Positions 1 to 8,496 of a stretch of 33,208 bases of DNA are shown in pieces. The stretch is taken from NCBI GenBank assembly GCA_902771445.1, contig CACXXD010000012.1, positions 1-33,208 on the forward strand, given 5' to 3'. A program made the translations under genes and the position numbers. The notes under the pieces are model-generated. The model ran no database searches and was not told where the DNA came from. It saw nothing but the letters and a program-made list of their open reading frames with translations. Source of the stretch: an uncultured Prevotellaceae bacterium. Its GTDB lineage: Bacteria; Bacteroidota; Bacteroidia; Bacteroidales; Bacteroidaceae. Position 1 is the first letter of the stretch. Every line of letters begins with the position of its first letter.

Positions 1-176
1 GCCGCACCGTCACCATCGGTCGGCGCAAGGGCCAGTTCCCAGGCATGCTCAAGTCTCGTCGGTTCAACATTGTCTACATCACCAAGGAAAATGCCAAGCC
101 CCTGAACCTCGACAATCCAGAAGGGCTGATGGTGAAATACGACGGAACGGAGACCAAGATTGAACTGGGTGAGTAG
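1..176 (+). CDS. GH31 family glycosidase, C-terminal end (partial)
   Basis: The frame is open from the window edge (first full codon at base 3) to a TAG at 174-176, giving about 57 residues. The segment TIGRRKGQFPGML followed by RRFNIVYI resembles the C-terminal beta-sandwich of GH31 alpha-glucosidases and alpha-xylosidases (the DUF5110 region), which commonly shows a G-x-R-K-G-x-F-P-G-M motif. The catalytic barrel lies outside the window, so substrate specificity cannot be judged. A polysaccharide-degradation role fits the other hydrolases nearby. The family call rests on this short tail only. Confidence 0.72.
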   Translation, partial: RTVTIGRRKGQFPGMLKSRRFNIVYITKENAKPLNLDNPEGLMVKYDGTETKIELGE

Positions 177-329
177 AGCTTTCTTGCAGTTTGGTGAATT
201 CCATGCGATTCTCAGAGGGGTCGTTGTCAAGAAAATACATAATAATTGCCCATCGCGAAGTGGGGGGTGGCCAGCGGATGAATTCGCCAAAAAACATCTG
301 ATGCCGTCCTGTTATCAGAAATAATTTGC

Positions 330-337
330 TAATTTTG
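330..337 (+). promoter_or_regulatory. Promoter -7 box for xpt
   Basis: TAATTTTG fits the Bacteroidetes -7 consensus TAnnTTTG and lies 25 bp before the xpt start codon. No clear -33 TTTG is seen. No purine riboswitch fold was recognised in the 177-362 gap, which otherwise holds nothing I can name. Confidence 0.55.
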
Positions 338-362
338 CAAGCAACTATAAAATACGACAACA

Positions 363-944
363 ATGGCATTGAAAGTATTACACGACCGCATCCTGCAAGA
401 TGGGCGGTGCTTGGAAGGCGGCATTCTGAAGGTAGACCGCTTCGTGAACCACCAGATGGATCCTTATCTGATGAAACAGATTGCGATAGAGTTCATTCGT
501 CGCTTTGCCGATGTGAAGGTCAACAAGATTCTCACCATCGAGGCATCGGGCATTGCCCCGGCCGTTATGCTGGGCTATCTCATGGAGCTGCCCGTGGTGT
601 ATGTCAAGAAGAAGGTGCCCTCCACGATGGACTTTTTCTATCAGACCGAGGTGCGCTCGTTCACCAAGCAGCGTTCCTACCAGGTGGTCATCAACAAAGA
701 ATATCTCACGGCTGACGACCACGTGCTTTTCATCGATGACTTCCTGGCCTTTGGCAATGCCGGCAAGGGCATCGTCGACCTCTGTCGACAGGCTGGCGCC
801 ACGATCGAAGGCATGGGCTTCATCATCGAGAAAGGCTTTCAGAAAGGTCGTGAAGTGTTGCAACAGGAAGGGGTGAAGCGAATAGAGTCGCTCGCCATCA
901 TCGAGTCGCTCGACAACTGCCAGATAAGAATCAAGGAAGATTAG
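363..944 (+). CDS. xpt: Xanthine phosphoribosyltransferase
   Basis: This 193-residue protein has the usual length and sequence of Xpt, the cytosolic purine-salvage enzyme that makes XMP from xanthine and PRPP. The PRPP-binding loop is visible at residues 121-133 ([13 protein letters not shown]). The N-terminal stretch with [14 protein letters not shown] and the basic segment VKKKVPSTM around residue 82 are also typical of the family. A -7 promoter box sits 25 bp upstream. The gene appears monocistronic, because the next gene has its own -7 box. The minus-strand open frame over the same DNA (378-1016) is a shadow with no family features. Confidence 0.93.
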   Translation: MALKVLHDRILQDGRCLEGGILKVDRFVNHQMDPYLMKQIAIEFIRRFADVKVNKILTIEASGIAPAVMLGYLMELPVVYVKKKVPSTMDFFYQTEVRSFTKQRSYQVVINKEYLTADDHVLFIDDFLAFGNAGKGIVDLCRQAGATIEGMGFIIEKGFQKGREVLQQEGVKRIESLAIIESLDNCQIRIKED

Positions 945-1002
945 TTTGTCGGTTAAGGCAAAATAGTAGGAGCAAAAAGAGCAGTGTTTCTGAATTATTT
1001 CG

Positions 1003-1010
1003 TATATTTG
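1003..1010 (+). promoter_or_regulatory. Promoter -7 box for the Rpn-type nuclease gene
   Basis: TATATTTG matches TAnnTTTG and lies 20 bp before the ATG at 1031, implying a short leader. Confidence 0.55.
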
Positions 1011-1030
1011 CACCAAAGTATTGAAACGTT

Positions 1031-2212
1031 ATGATGACAATTGCCAATCCTATCTACGATACAGTATTCAAGTATCTAATGGAAGACGAGCGTATTGCCC
1101 GTACCATCCTTTCTGCTCTGCTGAAGGAAGACATTGTGAAGGTGGAGGTCCGTCCGCATGAGTACACCAACGGCCAGAAGGAGGTGCTGAGCATATTCCG
1201 CATCGACTTTGGCGCCACGATCCGCAAGTCTGACGGCAAGGAACAGCTCATCTTGATAGAGCTGCAAAAGACGTGGCTTCCAACCGAGACGCTGCGGTTC
1301 CGACAGTACTTGGGCGTTCACTACCAGAATCCGAAGAACATCATTTACGACAGTGCCGACCGCCATGCCCTCCCTATGGTGGCGGTCTACCTGCTTGGCC
1401 ACACCGTGGGCGATATAGAGGAGCCTGTGATATATGTGCGCCATCAGGCATTCAACTACGACGACGAACCCGTCAAGCGTGGTATTCCCAACCATTTCGT
1501 AGACAGTCTGAACCACGACAGCATCATCGTTCAGATTCCGCGCCTGCATGGCAGGATCAACAATCGTCTGGACAAGGTGCTGAGCATCTTCGACCAGAAG
1601 CGTGTGAGCCACGAGAGCGAGCACTATCTGAGTCTTGACGACCATGCTTTCGATACCGCTGACGACGATATGCAGCCGATCATTCACCGACTGATGATGG
1701 CAGCCGTGAGTGTCGAGATGAGACAGAACATGAACGTTGAAGACGAGTATTTCTCTCTCATCAAGGAGCAAGAAGGAAAGGTATATGGTCTGGAAAGAGA
1801 CTTGGCTGAGAAAATGGCTCTTCTGAATGAGAAAGACGATGAGTTGGCCGAGAAGGACGGGCAGTTGGCTGAGAAGGCAAGTCAGTTGGCTGAGAAGGCA
1901 AGTCAGTTGGCTGAGAAGGCAAGTCAGTTGGCTGAGAAGGACGGGCAGTTGGCTGAGAAGGACGGACAGTTGGCCGAGAAAGACGGACAGTTGGCCGAGA
2001 AAGACGGACAGTTGGCCGAGAAAGACGGACAGTTGGCCGAGAAGGACGGACAGTTGGCCGAGAAGGACGGGCAGTTGGCCGAGAAGGACGGACAGTTGAA
2101 GTCGTTGGTAAAGATGCTGATGCAGACAGGGCGGTCGGTAGACGACATTGCCACAGCCTTGCATATAGACAAAGAGAAGGTGCAGAACATGATGAATGAA
2201 AAAGAATCCTGA
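1031..2212 (+). CDS. Rpn/PD-(D/E)XK nuclease-family protein with repeat coiled coil
   Basis: This 393-residue protein belongs to the PD-(D/E)XK 'transposase/Rpn' family, whose studied members are DNA nucleases that promote RecA-independent recombination. The N-terminus IANPIYDTVFKYLMEDE is the family hallmark. The likely active site is the Asp of RIDFGATI (about residue 59) and the E-L-Q-K motif of LILIELQKTW (about residue 78). After a middle region come about 12 heptads reading LAEKDGQ or LAEKASQ, which should form one long parallel coiled coil. The end (SVDDIATALHIDKEKVQNMM) looks like a small helix-turn-helix, as in other family members. It is a complete single gene between its own promoter and a terminator. 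The exact DNA target is unknown. Confidence 0.85.
   Translation: MMTIANPIYDTVFKYLMEDERIARTILSALLKEDIVKVEVRPHEYTNGQKEVLSIFRIDFGATIRKSDGKEQLILIELQKTWLPTETLRFRQYLGVHYQNPKNIIYDSADRHALPMVAVYLLGHTVGDIEEPVIYVRHQAFNYDDEPVKRGIPNHFVDSLNHDSIIVQIPRLHGRINNRLDKVLSIFDQKRVSHESEHYLSLDDHAFDTADDDMQPIIHRLMMAAVSVEMRQNMNVEDEYFSLIKEQEGKVYGLERDLAEKMALLNEKDDELAEKDGQLAEKASQLAEKASQLAEKASQLAEKDGQLAEKDGQLAEKDGQLAEKDGQLAEKDGQLAEKDGQLAEKDGQLAEKDGQLKSLVKMLMQTGRSVDDIATALHIDKEKVQNMMNEKES
1844..2095 (+). repeat. In-frame 21-bp tandem repeat, 12 units
   Basis: Twelve uninterrupted 21-bp units (pattern ttggcYgagaaRgaMgRRcag and its AEKASQ variant) encode one heptad each: one LAEKDGQ, three LAEKASQ, then eight LAEKDGQ. Units differ mostly at third-codon positions and some neighbours are identical. 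That points to recent expansion by slippage or unequal crossing-over. Each gain or loss keeps the reading frame. Confidence 0.95.
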
Positions 2213-2257
2213 TTCTGCGTCGGAAAGTAGAGTTTCTGCATCGGAAAACAACAAAAA

Positions 2258-2295
2258 ATGGGGGACAGAAAACATGAATTTGTTCTGTCCCCCAT
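2258..2295. terminator. Bidirectional terminator between rpn-type gene and ndk
   Basis: A perfect 13-bp stem (atgggggacagaa with ttctgtcccccat, loop of 12) is flanked by TATTTTTT on the right and by six A residues on the left, so it has a U-tract in either direction. It lies between two convergent genes. Confidence 0.9.
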
Positions 2296-2306
2296 ATTTT
2301 TTCAAG

Positions 2307-2771
2307 TTATTTGCACTCTCCGTCGCCGTAGATGAAGCCCTGGGCATTGCTGGTGTAATCGAACACCTCGTCTTCGCTGAAGAAGCGACGCAGTTCGATG
2401 GCAGCATTCTCCACAGAGTCGGAAGCATGCACAATGTTCTGTTGGTTGCTCATCGAATAGTCACCACGGATGGTGCCGGGAGCCGCCTCACGACCGTTGG
2501 TCACTCCAGCCATCTGGCGCACCACCTTTACGGCATCGACACCCGTCAGAGCCATAGCCACCACGGGCGAGGCCTGCATCGATGCCTGAAGCGAGGGGAA
2601 GAAAGGTTTGTCCACCAGGTGAGCATAGTGCTCGCGCAGGATTTGATCACTCAGTTGCATCATCTTCATGCCAGAAATGCGCAGTCCGCGACGCTCAAAT
2701 CTGTTGACCACTTCGCCGATGAGTTGGCGCTGAACACAGCTGGGCTTCAGTAATACCAATGTTGTTTCCAT
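2307..2771 (-). CDS. ndk: Nucleoside diphosphate kinase
   Basis: This 154-residue cytosolic enzyme transfers the gamma-phosphate between nucleoside triphosphates and diphosphates through a phosphohistidine. The signature NIVHASDSVENA is present, with the catalytic His at residue 115. The N-terminal METTLVLLKP nucleotide-binding strand and the R-G-D-Y segment near residue 103 are also intact. Length is normal for the family. It lies 46 bp downstream of the ferritin gene on the same strand. No -7 box was found in that gap, so it may be read through from ferritin or use a weaker promoter. Transcription ends at the bidirectional hairpin at 2258-2295. Confidence 0.96.
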   Translation of the reverse strand: METTLVLLKPSCVQRQLIGEVVNRFERRGLRISGMKMMQLSDQILREHYAHLVDKPFFPSLQASMQASPVVAMALTGVDAVKVVRQMAGVTNGREAAPGTIRGDYSMSNQQNIVHASDSVENAAIELRRFFSEDEVFDYTSNAQGFIYGDGECK

Positions 2772-2817
2772 AAAAGCATTTGTTTTTAAAGGGTTAATAG
2801 CCTTTTACTTTGACACG

Positions 2818-3309
2818 TTACACTTCCTTGACGTTGCCCACGATGTCGTCGATGGTGGCCACGGTGTGACCGTCACGATGGCGGAACAGGTTCAGAATGT
2901 CGCGCACGCTCTTCTCCTCTTCTACCTGCTCGTCGATGAACTGGTCTACGAAGTTGATGGAGGCGCGGTCGTGCTCAGCATCGGCCACGTCGGCCAGCTC
3001 GTTAATCTTTTCCGTCACCCACTGCTCGTGCTTCAGTGTGCGCTCAAACACATCCTTCGGGTCGTTGAAGTTCTGCTCGGGTGCTTCGATGGCATTCACC
3101 ACTGCCTCGCCGCCACGGTTCAGCACGAAGTCGGCCATCTTCAGGGCATGCTCCTTCTCCTCGTTCGAGTGGTCGAACATCCAATTGGCAAAGCCCTTCC
3201 ATCCCTCCTTGCGGAACCAGAAGGCCATCTGCAGATAGAGGTTCGACGAATACAGTTCAGCAGTAATCTGTGCGTTAAACGCATCTTGCATTTTTTTCGA
3301 AATGTTCAT
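2818..3309 (-). CDS. ftnA: Non-heme ferritin
   Basis: This is a 163-residue bacterial ferritin, which oxidises Fe(II) and stores it as ferric mineral in a 24-subunit cage. Ferroxidase ligands can be placed at E18, E51, H54, E95 and Q128. A longer open frame begins at 3342 but I chose the ATG at 3309, for three reasons. It is preceded by AAAGGAAAAACT, a good ribosome-binding site. The protein then starts MNISKKMQDAFNAQ as in relatives. The upstream ATG lies only 12 bp from the -7 box. The gene shares the 3310-3470 intergenic region with the divergent carboxypeptidase gene. Confidence 0.95.
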   Translation of the reverse strand: MNISKKMQDAFNAQITAELYSSNLYLQMAFWFRKEGWKGFANWMFDHSNEEKEHALKMADFVLNRGGEAVVNAIEAPEQNFNDPKDVFERTLKHEQWVTEKINELADVADAEHDRASINFVDQFIDEQVEEEKSVRDILNLFRHRDGHTVATIDDIVGNVKEV

Positions 3310-3353
3310 AGTTTTTCCTTTCTTTGTTTTGATGTGAAACATGTTTTAATATG

Positions 3354-3361
3354 CAAAAGTA
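3354..3361 (-). promoter_or_regulatory. Promoter -7 box for ferritin
   Basis: Read on the minus strand this is TACTTTTG, matching TAnnTTTG, 44 bp before the chosen ferritin start codon. Confidence 0.6.
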
Positions 3362-3383
3362 ACAAAAAACCGTGAAATGAGTG

Positions 3384-3413
3384 TTGTTAGTCTGAGAAAT
3401 TTAAGTATCTTTG
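3384..3413 (+). promoter_or_regulatory. Promoter for the D-Ala-D-Ala carboxypeptidase gene
   Basis: TATCTTTG at 3406-3413 matches the -7 consensus. A TTG at 3384-3386, 19 bp upstream, could serve as the -33 element. The start codon follows at 3471, leaving an AT-rich leader of about 50 nt. Confidence 0.6.
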
Positions 3414-3470
3414 CATGCTGAATGGGTAACATTTAAATTTTCTGTAGATAATGATTAAACAATTACTAAA

Positions 3471-4424
3471 ATGATTAAAATGAATAGGACGAAGAAAATG
3501 CTCCACTGGAGCTGCTTGCTGATGGCGGTCATCAGCATGTTTTCGTGCGGAAAGGAGAAGGATACAGTCTACTTGCGTTCTGAAGAGGAGATTCGATTAG
3601 ATGAGAGTTGCCATATAGATACGACTGCGCTGCGTGCCGTGCTCAACCCCGACACGATTGAGGGCTGGGAACAGCTGAGCCAGTTGACCGCCGAGGCCTG
3701 GATGCTCATCGACGACTCTACGGGTGTGGTCATCAGTCAGAAGAATGCCTATCAGCGCATGTTCCCCGCCAGCCTGACCAAGATGATGACCTGCTTGCTC
3801 ACGCTGGAGAACGGTGAGAAGGGCGATACCATCGAGATTACCGAAGACGTGTATATTGAGCACGACTGCCGCGTCCGACTGGGCGACCAATACCTGTTGG
3901 GCGACCTGCTCCACGAGATGATGATGCAGAGCGACAACGATGCCGCCAATGCGCTGGCCAAACATCTGGGCGGCGATATTCCGTCGTTCTGCGACATGAT
4001 GAATAAGAAGGCAGAATTTCTGAGAATGGACAGCACGCACTTTGCCAACCCCAACGGCATGCCCAACGACAGCACCTACAGCACGGCACACGACCTGCTC
4101 GTCCTGGCTCGCTACTGTATGCGCGACACGGCTTTCGCCAAGATTGTGGGCTCACCGCTCATCGATGTTCCACTGATCGACGGGCGCCACATCGCTTGTC
4201 AGAACACCAATCTGCTGCTCGGCAAGTATGACGGCTGCATCGGCGTGAAGACAGGCTACACACGTCAGGCAGGCTCGTGTCTGGCATCGGCAGCCACGCG
4301 TAATGGCATAACGCTCCACCTCGTGTTGCTCAAGAGCCGCAGCCGCTCGTCACGCTTCAGCGAGTCGGCCACCCTGCTCGACTACGGATTCAGAGTAGCC
4401 GAGGCCATGCGGAAGGCGCAATAA
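3471..4424 (+). CDS. D-alanyl-D-alanine carboxypeptidase (S11/PBP5 class), lipoprotein
   Basis: This 317-residue penicillin-binding protein removes the terminal D-Ala of peptidoglycan stem peptides. All three active-site motifs are present: S101-L-T-K104, S154-D-N156 and K260-T-G262. The N-terminus has a hydrophobic stretch ending in a lipobox (MFSC, Cys26), so the protein is probably a periplasm-facing lipoprotein and not a classical PBP5 with a C-terminal amphipathic anchor; no long C-terminal domain follows the catalytic domain. ATG at 3471 and ATG at 3480 (M4) are both possible starts and give the same mature protein. It is followed by a strong terminator. Confidence 0.92.
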   Translation: MIKMNRTKKMLHWSCLLMAVISMFSCGKEKDTVYLRSEEEIRLDESCHIDTTALRAVLNPDTIEGWEQLSQLTAEAWMLIDDSTGVVISQKNAYQRMFPASLTKMMTCLLTLENGEKGDTIEITEDVYIEHDCRVRLGDQYLLGDLLHEMMMQSDNDAANALAKHLGGDIPSFCDMMNKKAEFLRMDSTHFANPNGMPNDSTYSTAHDLLVLARYCMRDTAFAKIVGSPLIDVPLIDGRHIACQNTNLLLGKYDGCIGVKTGYTRQAGSCLASAATRNGITLHLVLLKSRSRSSRFSESATLLDYGFRVAEAMRKAQ

Positions 4425-4428
4425 CAAT

Positions 4429-4470
4429 AAAAAAGCCACTTTGAAACGCTCTGTTCAAAGTGGCTTTTTT
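4429..4470. terminator. Bidirectional terminator
   Basis: Perfect 17-bp arms (4429-4445 and 4454-4470) form a stem whose outer part is A6/T6, with an 8-nt loop. It lies between the plus-strand carboxypeptidase and the convergent minus-strand glycoside hydrolase and can serve both. Confidence 0.93.
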
Positions 4471-4489
4471 CGTTACACATTCAGGCAAC

Positions 4490-7400
4490 TTATTTCCTCA
4501 TCACCTTTTTCTTATTGATGATATATACACCGACGGGCAGATTGCTGTGCTCGCTGCCTACGCACTGGCCCTGCAGGTTATAGACTGGGGCGACAGAGTT
4601 ATTGTCGAGGCGCACACCCTCGATGCTGGCCGACTCGCCGTCGACGTAGAGGGAGAGGCGAGCGACCGACACGTTTTCGGCCTTGAAGAAAGCATTCGTG
4701 CCTTTGACGAACGACTCCACCGTCGACTTCTGTACGTCGTTGCCGATGACGTAGCCGTCGGCAGGAACCATCTGACAGCGGTTGGTACCCACGAAGCTGA
4801 AGCCGTTGTTGGCCACGGCGACAGGGCTGAAGCTCTCCACCATGACGTTGCCGATGGGCTTCATGGCCGTCTGTGCGGGCTTGATCAGATAAGGCTTGTT
4901 GCTCTCAATGCTGTTCACTTCGCTGAAGTTCACCTTGCCGTCGTCGACCGATGCGAATGCGGCCACCTTTGTACCTGCACCGAAGCACTCCTCTATCTGC
5001 TGCTTGCTCAGCGACACGGGCAGACAGAGCGTGTTCCATTCGTTGGCCTGGAAGGTGCGGTCGAGTGTCAGGTCATAATAGCCCTCGGCATAGACCGGGG
5101 CCGACAGCACATCGTCTTTCAGAGAGAGCTGAGCCGTGCCTTTCATGATGACCGAAGCCAGCGACACACCGCGAGCCACGTTCAGCTGATTGGCGGCATA
5201 GAGCTCCTTGCGCATGGCGAGTTGGACGCGCTCCAGCTTGGAGAAGTCGATGGCGGCAACGCTGTTGGAAGCAGAAGCCGGGAACCAGTAGCTGCACACG
5301 CCGGGCCAGTCTTGCGGCAGCATGGCAGCACGCACGGGCTGCAACTCACTGGCTGCAACGTTGATGTCGACATAGTTGGCCGAGAGCGTGATGGTCTTGC
5401 CGAAGGCCGTTCCGTCGCTCATCACCACGATGAACAAGGCACTGGTGTTGCCGTTGAGCCCCTTGGCATTGACGGTGAACGTGGGGTTGGTGAACGTTCC
5501 GCTGACACGGTCGCCCACGTAGACCGACAGCGTGGCATCGGGATAGTAGCCGTAGCTGGTGTAGTCGCTGTTGTCGGCCAGCGTGCTGACGGTGAGGTCG
5601 AAGGCATAGGGAGCCGCTCCGTTCTTCGTCAGAGAGGTCTTCGGACTGTGCCACTCACGCGAGCCGCACACACGGTTCCACTGGTCCCAAGGTGTGGCAC
5701 CCGTGTTGAACAGCGTGACGGTCTTCTCGTAGTTGCTGTCACCGTAAGCCACGGCAGGCGCAGGCACGGTGCCTGTGATGCTCTGATAGAAAGCTTCGGC
5801 AGGCAGCGGTGTGACAGCTGAGAGCGAACCGTTGGCCGCGATGACATATTTACCAGGTGTGATGCTGAACCTGCCCTGCACACCACCGGGCAGGTTGACC
5901 GACAGCGTATGGGCGGCATAGCTCGATTTGCAGACAACGGCTGGCTTTGTGATGGAGCTCAGATTGCCCAGTGTGCTGAAAGGATCGCTCAGCTCGTCGA
6001 TGTCGGGATAGACCTCGAGCGACCAACTGCCGTCGGCCTGACGGTCCAAGAAGTAGATGCCCGTGCCGTCGTAGTTGGCAGCAGGCGACGAGCCGCATCC
6101 GGCAATGGCCGTTACGGTGGCAGCAGGGGCCGTCATCGTGTTGCCGCTGTAGTAGAAGTGGGTGTCGTCGGCGAGTACGGACAGTTCGTCGACGGCATCG
6201 ATGGTCAGCTTGTCGGCTCCCTGCCGCATCACCTCTGCGGCAATCATGGCGCTCACGGCTTTCTGAGGTGTATAGACCATGTTGAAGAAGTGGGTGCGGT
6301 TGGACACGTTATAGGGTGCAATGCGCAGCGGGTCGTAGGCATAGATAGAGGCAAACTGCATGCCGGCTTCGCGCAGGCTCTTGGTCATCTGAGCGATGGT
6401 GTAGCCGTCGGCGCGGTCGGCACTGTCGAATTCATAAACGGCACGTGCCTTTGCTGTCGGATAGGCATAACCCATCTGGTTGTAGCTGCTCACCCACGGC
6501 AGACTGTTGCCCTCGCGACGATAGCCCATGCTGATGTTCTGCGGATACCAGGCATAGGTGCCTCCGTCCACCTGCGAGCTGCCCACGATGCTTGCCACGT
6601 GGAAGTCCTGACTGGTGTTCATCATGATGAGCTTGTTGCAGCCCGTGGCCTTCACGGCACTTGCCAGACTGTTCATCGTGGCCAGATAGGCACTCGTGTT
6701 GGCCGAAGGGTTCTGGTAGTTCGGCTCGTTCACCAGTTCAAGGAACAGGATGTTCGGCTCCACCTTCAGCTGATGGCCCGTGAAGGGATTGGTGTAGTTC
6801 AGCAGCTGCGTCAGATAGTTCTTCGCCACGTTGTGCGCACTCTGATTGGTGTAGAGCAGCTGCCACTTCTCGTAGCCGGCCTTGCGTGCAAAGCCCGAGC
6901 CACCGTCGTCGGTATAGCCGACCTTCTCGTTCTCCGGCCAGCGCGAGTCATAGCCGATGATGGGCGTGAGCATCATGTAGATGCCTTTCTCCGAAGCCAC
7001 CTTGATGAGATAGCACAGCAGTTGCAGGTGCTCGTTGTCCACCAGATTGCCGTTGGCATCGGAGTTCTCGTAGTCGCCGTAGAAGCTCAGTCGCATGCCG
7101 TTGAATCCCATGCGCCGGAAGTGCTCCATGTCTTCGTCGATCATTGCCTTCTTCTGTTCCAGGGAGGTCAGTCCCACGTAGTTGGCGGCGCGATAGTCGC
7201 ATGCCGACGGCAGACAGTAGCTGGCACCGAAGAGGCGCACCTCGCTGTTGTCGCTCTTCCACCGCACGATGTCGCCGTCTACCCACGTCAGTCCTTCGAC
7301 CGTCTCGCCAGCCACGTGTACGTCGAAGCGGATGGTCAGCTCTGCCGTGTTGAACGTCACGTCGTAGCAGCCTGTCGGGATGGCCAGCCAGCCCGAGGCG

Positions 7401-7729
7401 CTGGTAGCCGCGCCCAGTTTGTAGTCGATGCCAGTGGCGGTCACACTACCGCCTGCATCCGACCATCCATACTGTGTGCTCCAGCTCTGGTTGTGAACCG
7501 AGAAGTTGACCCCTGAGGCAGTGATGTCTACCGCCTCGATGGTGAGCACGTTCGGTGTGTCGGTTGTCTTGAACTGTCCTGCGTCGCCGTTCAGACCGTG
7601 TGTGTTGGAATAGAGATACAGAAACCAGTCGGCCAGCTCGCCCGAGGCGGCACTGGCTTTCAATGGGAGCAAGCCCATCATCACGATGACCGCAGTGGTC
7701 ATCAATGTTAGTTCTTTTAGGTTTTTCAT
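4490..7729 (-). CDS. Secreted multidomain clan GH-A-like glycoside hydrolase
   Basis: This 1079-residue protein has a signal peptide (cleavage probably after ALPLKASA, about residue 28). Residues about 30-145 form a small domain that could be a carbohydrate-binding beta-sandwich. Residues about 150-500 read as a TIM barrel of GH5/clan GH-A type: ELVNEPNY puts a candidate acid/base at E335, and VYEFDSAD a candidate nucleophile at E433. A long C-terminal half of beta-rich sequence follows. The last ~30 residues (VYNLQGQC ... GVYIINKKKVMRK) look like a Prevotella-style type 9 secretion sorting tail. No exact GH family or substrate can be given. It lies 63 bp after an FNT channel gene with no promoter box between them. 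Confidence 0.72.
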   Translation of the reverse strand: MKNLKELTLMTTAVIVMMGLLPLKASAASGELADWFLYLYSNTHGLNGDAGQFKTTDTPNVLTIEAVDITASGVNFSVHNQSWSTQYGWSDAGGSVTATGIDYKLGAATSASGWLAIPTGCYDVTFNTAELTIRFDVHVAGETVEGLTWVDGDIVRWKSDNSEVRLFGASYCLPSACDYRAANYVGLTSLEQKKAMIDEDMEHFRRMGFNGMRLSFYGDYENSDANGNLVDNEHLQLLCYLIKVASEKGIYMMLTPIIGYDSRWPENEKVGYTDDGGSGFARKAGYEKWQLLYTNQSAHNVAKNYLTQLLNYTNPFTGHQLKVEPNILFLELVNEPNYQNPSANTSAYLATMNSLASAVKATGCNKLIMMNTSQDFHVASIVGSSQVDGGTYAWYPQNISMGYRREGNSLPWVSSYNQMGYAYPTAKARAVYEFDSADRADGYTIAQMTKSLREAGMQFASIYAYDPLRIAPYNVSNRTHFFNMVYTPQKAVSAMIAAEVMRQGADKLTIDAVDELSVLADDTHFYYSGNTMTAPAATVTAIAGCGSSPAANYDGTGIYFLDRQADGSWSLEVYPDIDELSDPFSTLGNLSSITKPAVVCKSSYAAHTLSVNLPGGVQGRFSITPGKYVIAANGSLSAVTPLPAEAFYQSITGTVPAPAVAYGDSNYEKTVTLFNTGATPWDQWNRVCGSREWHSPKTSLTKNGAAPYAFDLTVSTLADNSDYTSYGYYPDATLSVYVGDRVSGTFTNPTFTVNAKGLNGNTSALFIVVMSDGTAFGKTITLSANYVDINVAASELQPVRAAMLPQDWPGVCSYWFPASASNSVAAIDFSKLERVQLAMRKELYAANQLNVARGVSLASVIMKGTAQLSLKDDVLSAPVYAEGYYDLTLDRTFQANEWNTLCLPVSLSKQQIEECFGAGTKVAAFASVDDGKVNFSEVNSIESNKPYLIKPAQTAMKPIGNVMVESFSPVAVANNGFSFVGTNRCQMVPADGYVIGNDVQKSTVESFVKGTNAFFKAENVSVARLSLYVDGESASIEGVRLDNNSVAPVYNLQGQCVGSEHSNLPVGVYIINKKKVMRK

Positions 7730-7792
7730 ATTTCTTTGATTTGTTGTTGTAATCAGTTTTTTTCTGAGTAATCGGACTACTCCGAAAGTCCC

Positions 7793-8407
7793 CTACTCTT
7801 TCTGCCCAAAGAAGAGCGTCCACCGATAGAGGTTGCAGCCAATGAAGTTGCCCAGCACCTCGCAGACATACACCACCAGCACGTCGCCCTTGAGCAGCTG
7901 TTCGGCAGGCGAGACGAGAAAGTAGAACGCGTCGGCTATGCTATGGGCGAACCCGCACAGGATGAACACCGGCACACCCAGCAGCAGCGGCAGCATCTTG
8001 CCTTTGCGGGCAAACTCCACGGCGGTGGTCATGATGAATCCGCAGCCCACGGCCAGCAGTGTGCAAGCCAGCGGCCCCTTGGCCAGTCGACCAGCCAGGA
8101 TCTTGGCAGCAGGCTCAATGCAATCGGGCTGGGCATAGCCAATCATGGCGGCCATGAGTGCACAGCCCACGATGTTGCCTATCAGCACCACGAACAGCAT
8201 GGCCCAGTCGCCATGCCGACGGATGAAGCCTGCCGTGCCTGTGTAGAGCTTCAGCTGATAGTAGACCACGGTGGTCAGTCCGAAAGCGAAGAGCACGGCT
8301 CCGGCCACTCCACCTACTCGCAGGTTGACCACGCATCCTATTGAAATACAGATTCCGGCCAAGATGGCCAGTGGAAACACGCTTCTGAAAAGTTCTGTTT
8401 TGCTCAT
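7793..8407 (-). CDS. Formate/nitrite transporter (FNT) family channel, short form
   Basis: This 204-residue hydrophobic protein has about six membrane segments. The segment GFAHSIADAFYF matches the FNT-family region with the central pore histidine (usually G-x-x-H-S-I-A-N-M). Typical FocA/NirC proteins are about 260-285 residues, so this is a compact member. The C-terminus carries the charged end WTLFFGQKE. It would move small monovalent anions such as formate or nitrite across the inner membrane; the substrate is not readable from sequence. It has its own -7 box and precedes the glycoside hydrolase by 63 bp, so the two may be co-transcribed despite unrelated roles. Confidence 0.8.
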   Translation of the reverse strand: MSKTELFRSVFPLAILAGICISIGCVVNLRVGGVAGAVLFAFGLTTVVYYQLKLYTGTAGFIRRHGDWAMLFVVLIGNIVGCALMAAMIGYAQPDCIEPAAKILAGRLAKGPLACTLLAVGCGFIMTTAVEFARKGKMLPLLLGVPVFILCGFAHSIADAFYFLVSPAEQLLKGDVLVVYVCEVLGNFIGCNLYRWTLFFGQKE

Positions 8408-8424
8408 AGTTCTGGTTTTGTCTG

Positions 8425-8432
8425 CAAAAGTA
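8425..8432 (-). promoter_or_regulatory. Promoter -7 box for the FNT channel
   Basis: Minus-strand TACTTTTG fits TAnnTTTG, 17 bp before the start codon at 8407, giving a leader of about 10 nt. Confidence 0.55.
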
Positions 8433-8496
8433 GTAAAAAAAAGTGTATTACAGAATAGGTTTGGACAACTTATTCACGTTTTTGACTTTAGGCGTG

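Noticed and set aside
1844..2095. Possible CRISPR array or minisatellite outside genes
   Set aside because: Units are contiguous, without spacers, and lie in frame inside a coding region.
3310..3342. Longer ferritin start at 3342
   Set aside because: A good ribosome-binding site precedes the ATG at 3309, and the extra 11 residues do not belong to the ferritin fold.
5909..7516. Plus-strand open frame of 535 codons opposite the glycoside hydrolase
   Set aside because: It is antisense of a gene with signal peptide, catalytic motifs and sorting tail; it lacks motifs and a ribosome-binding site.
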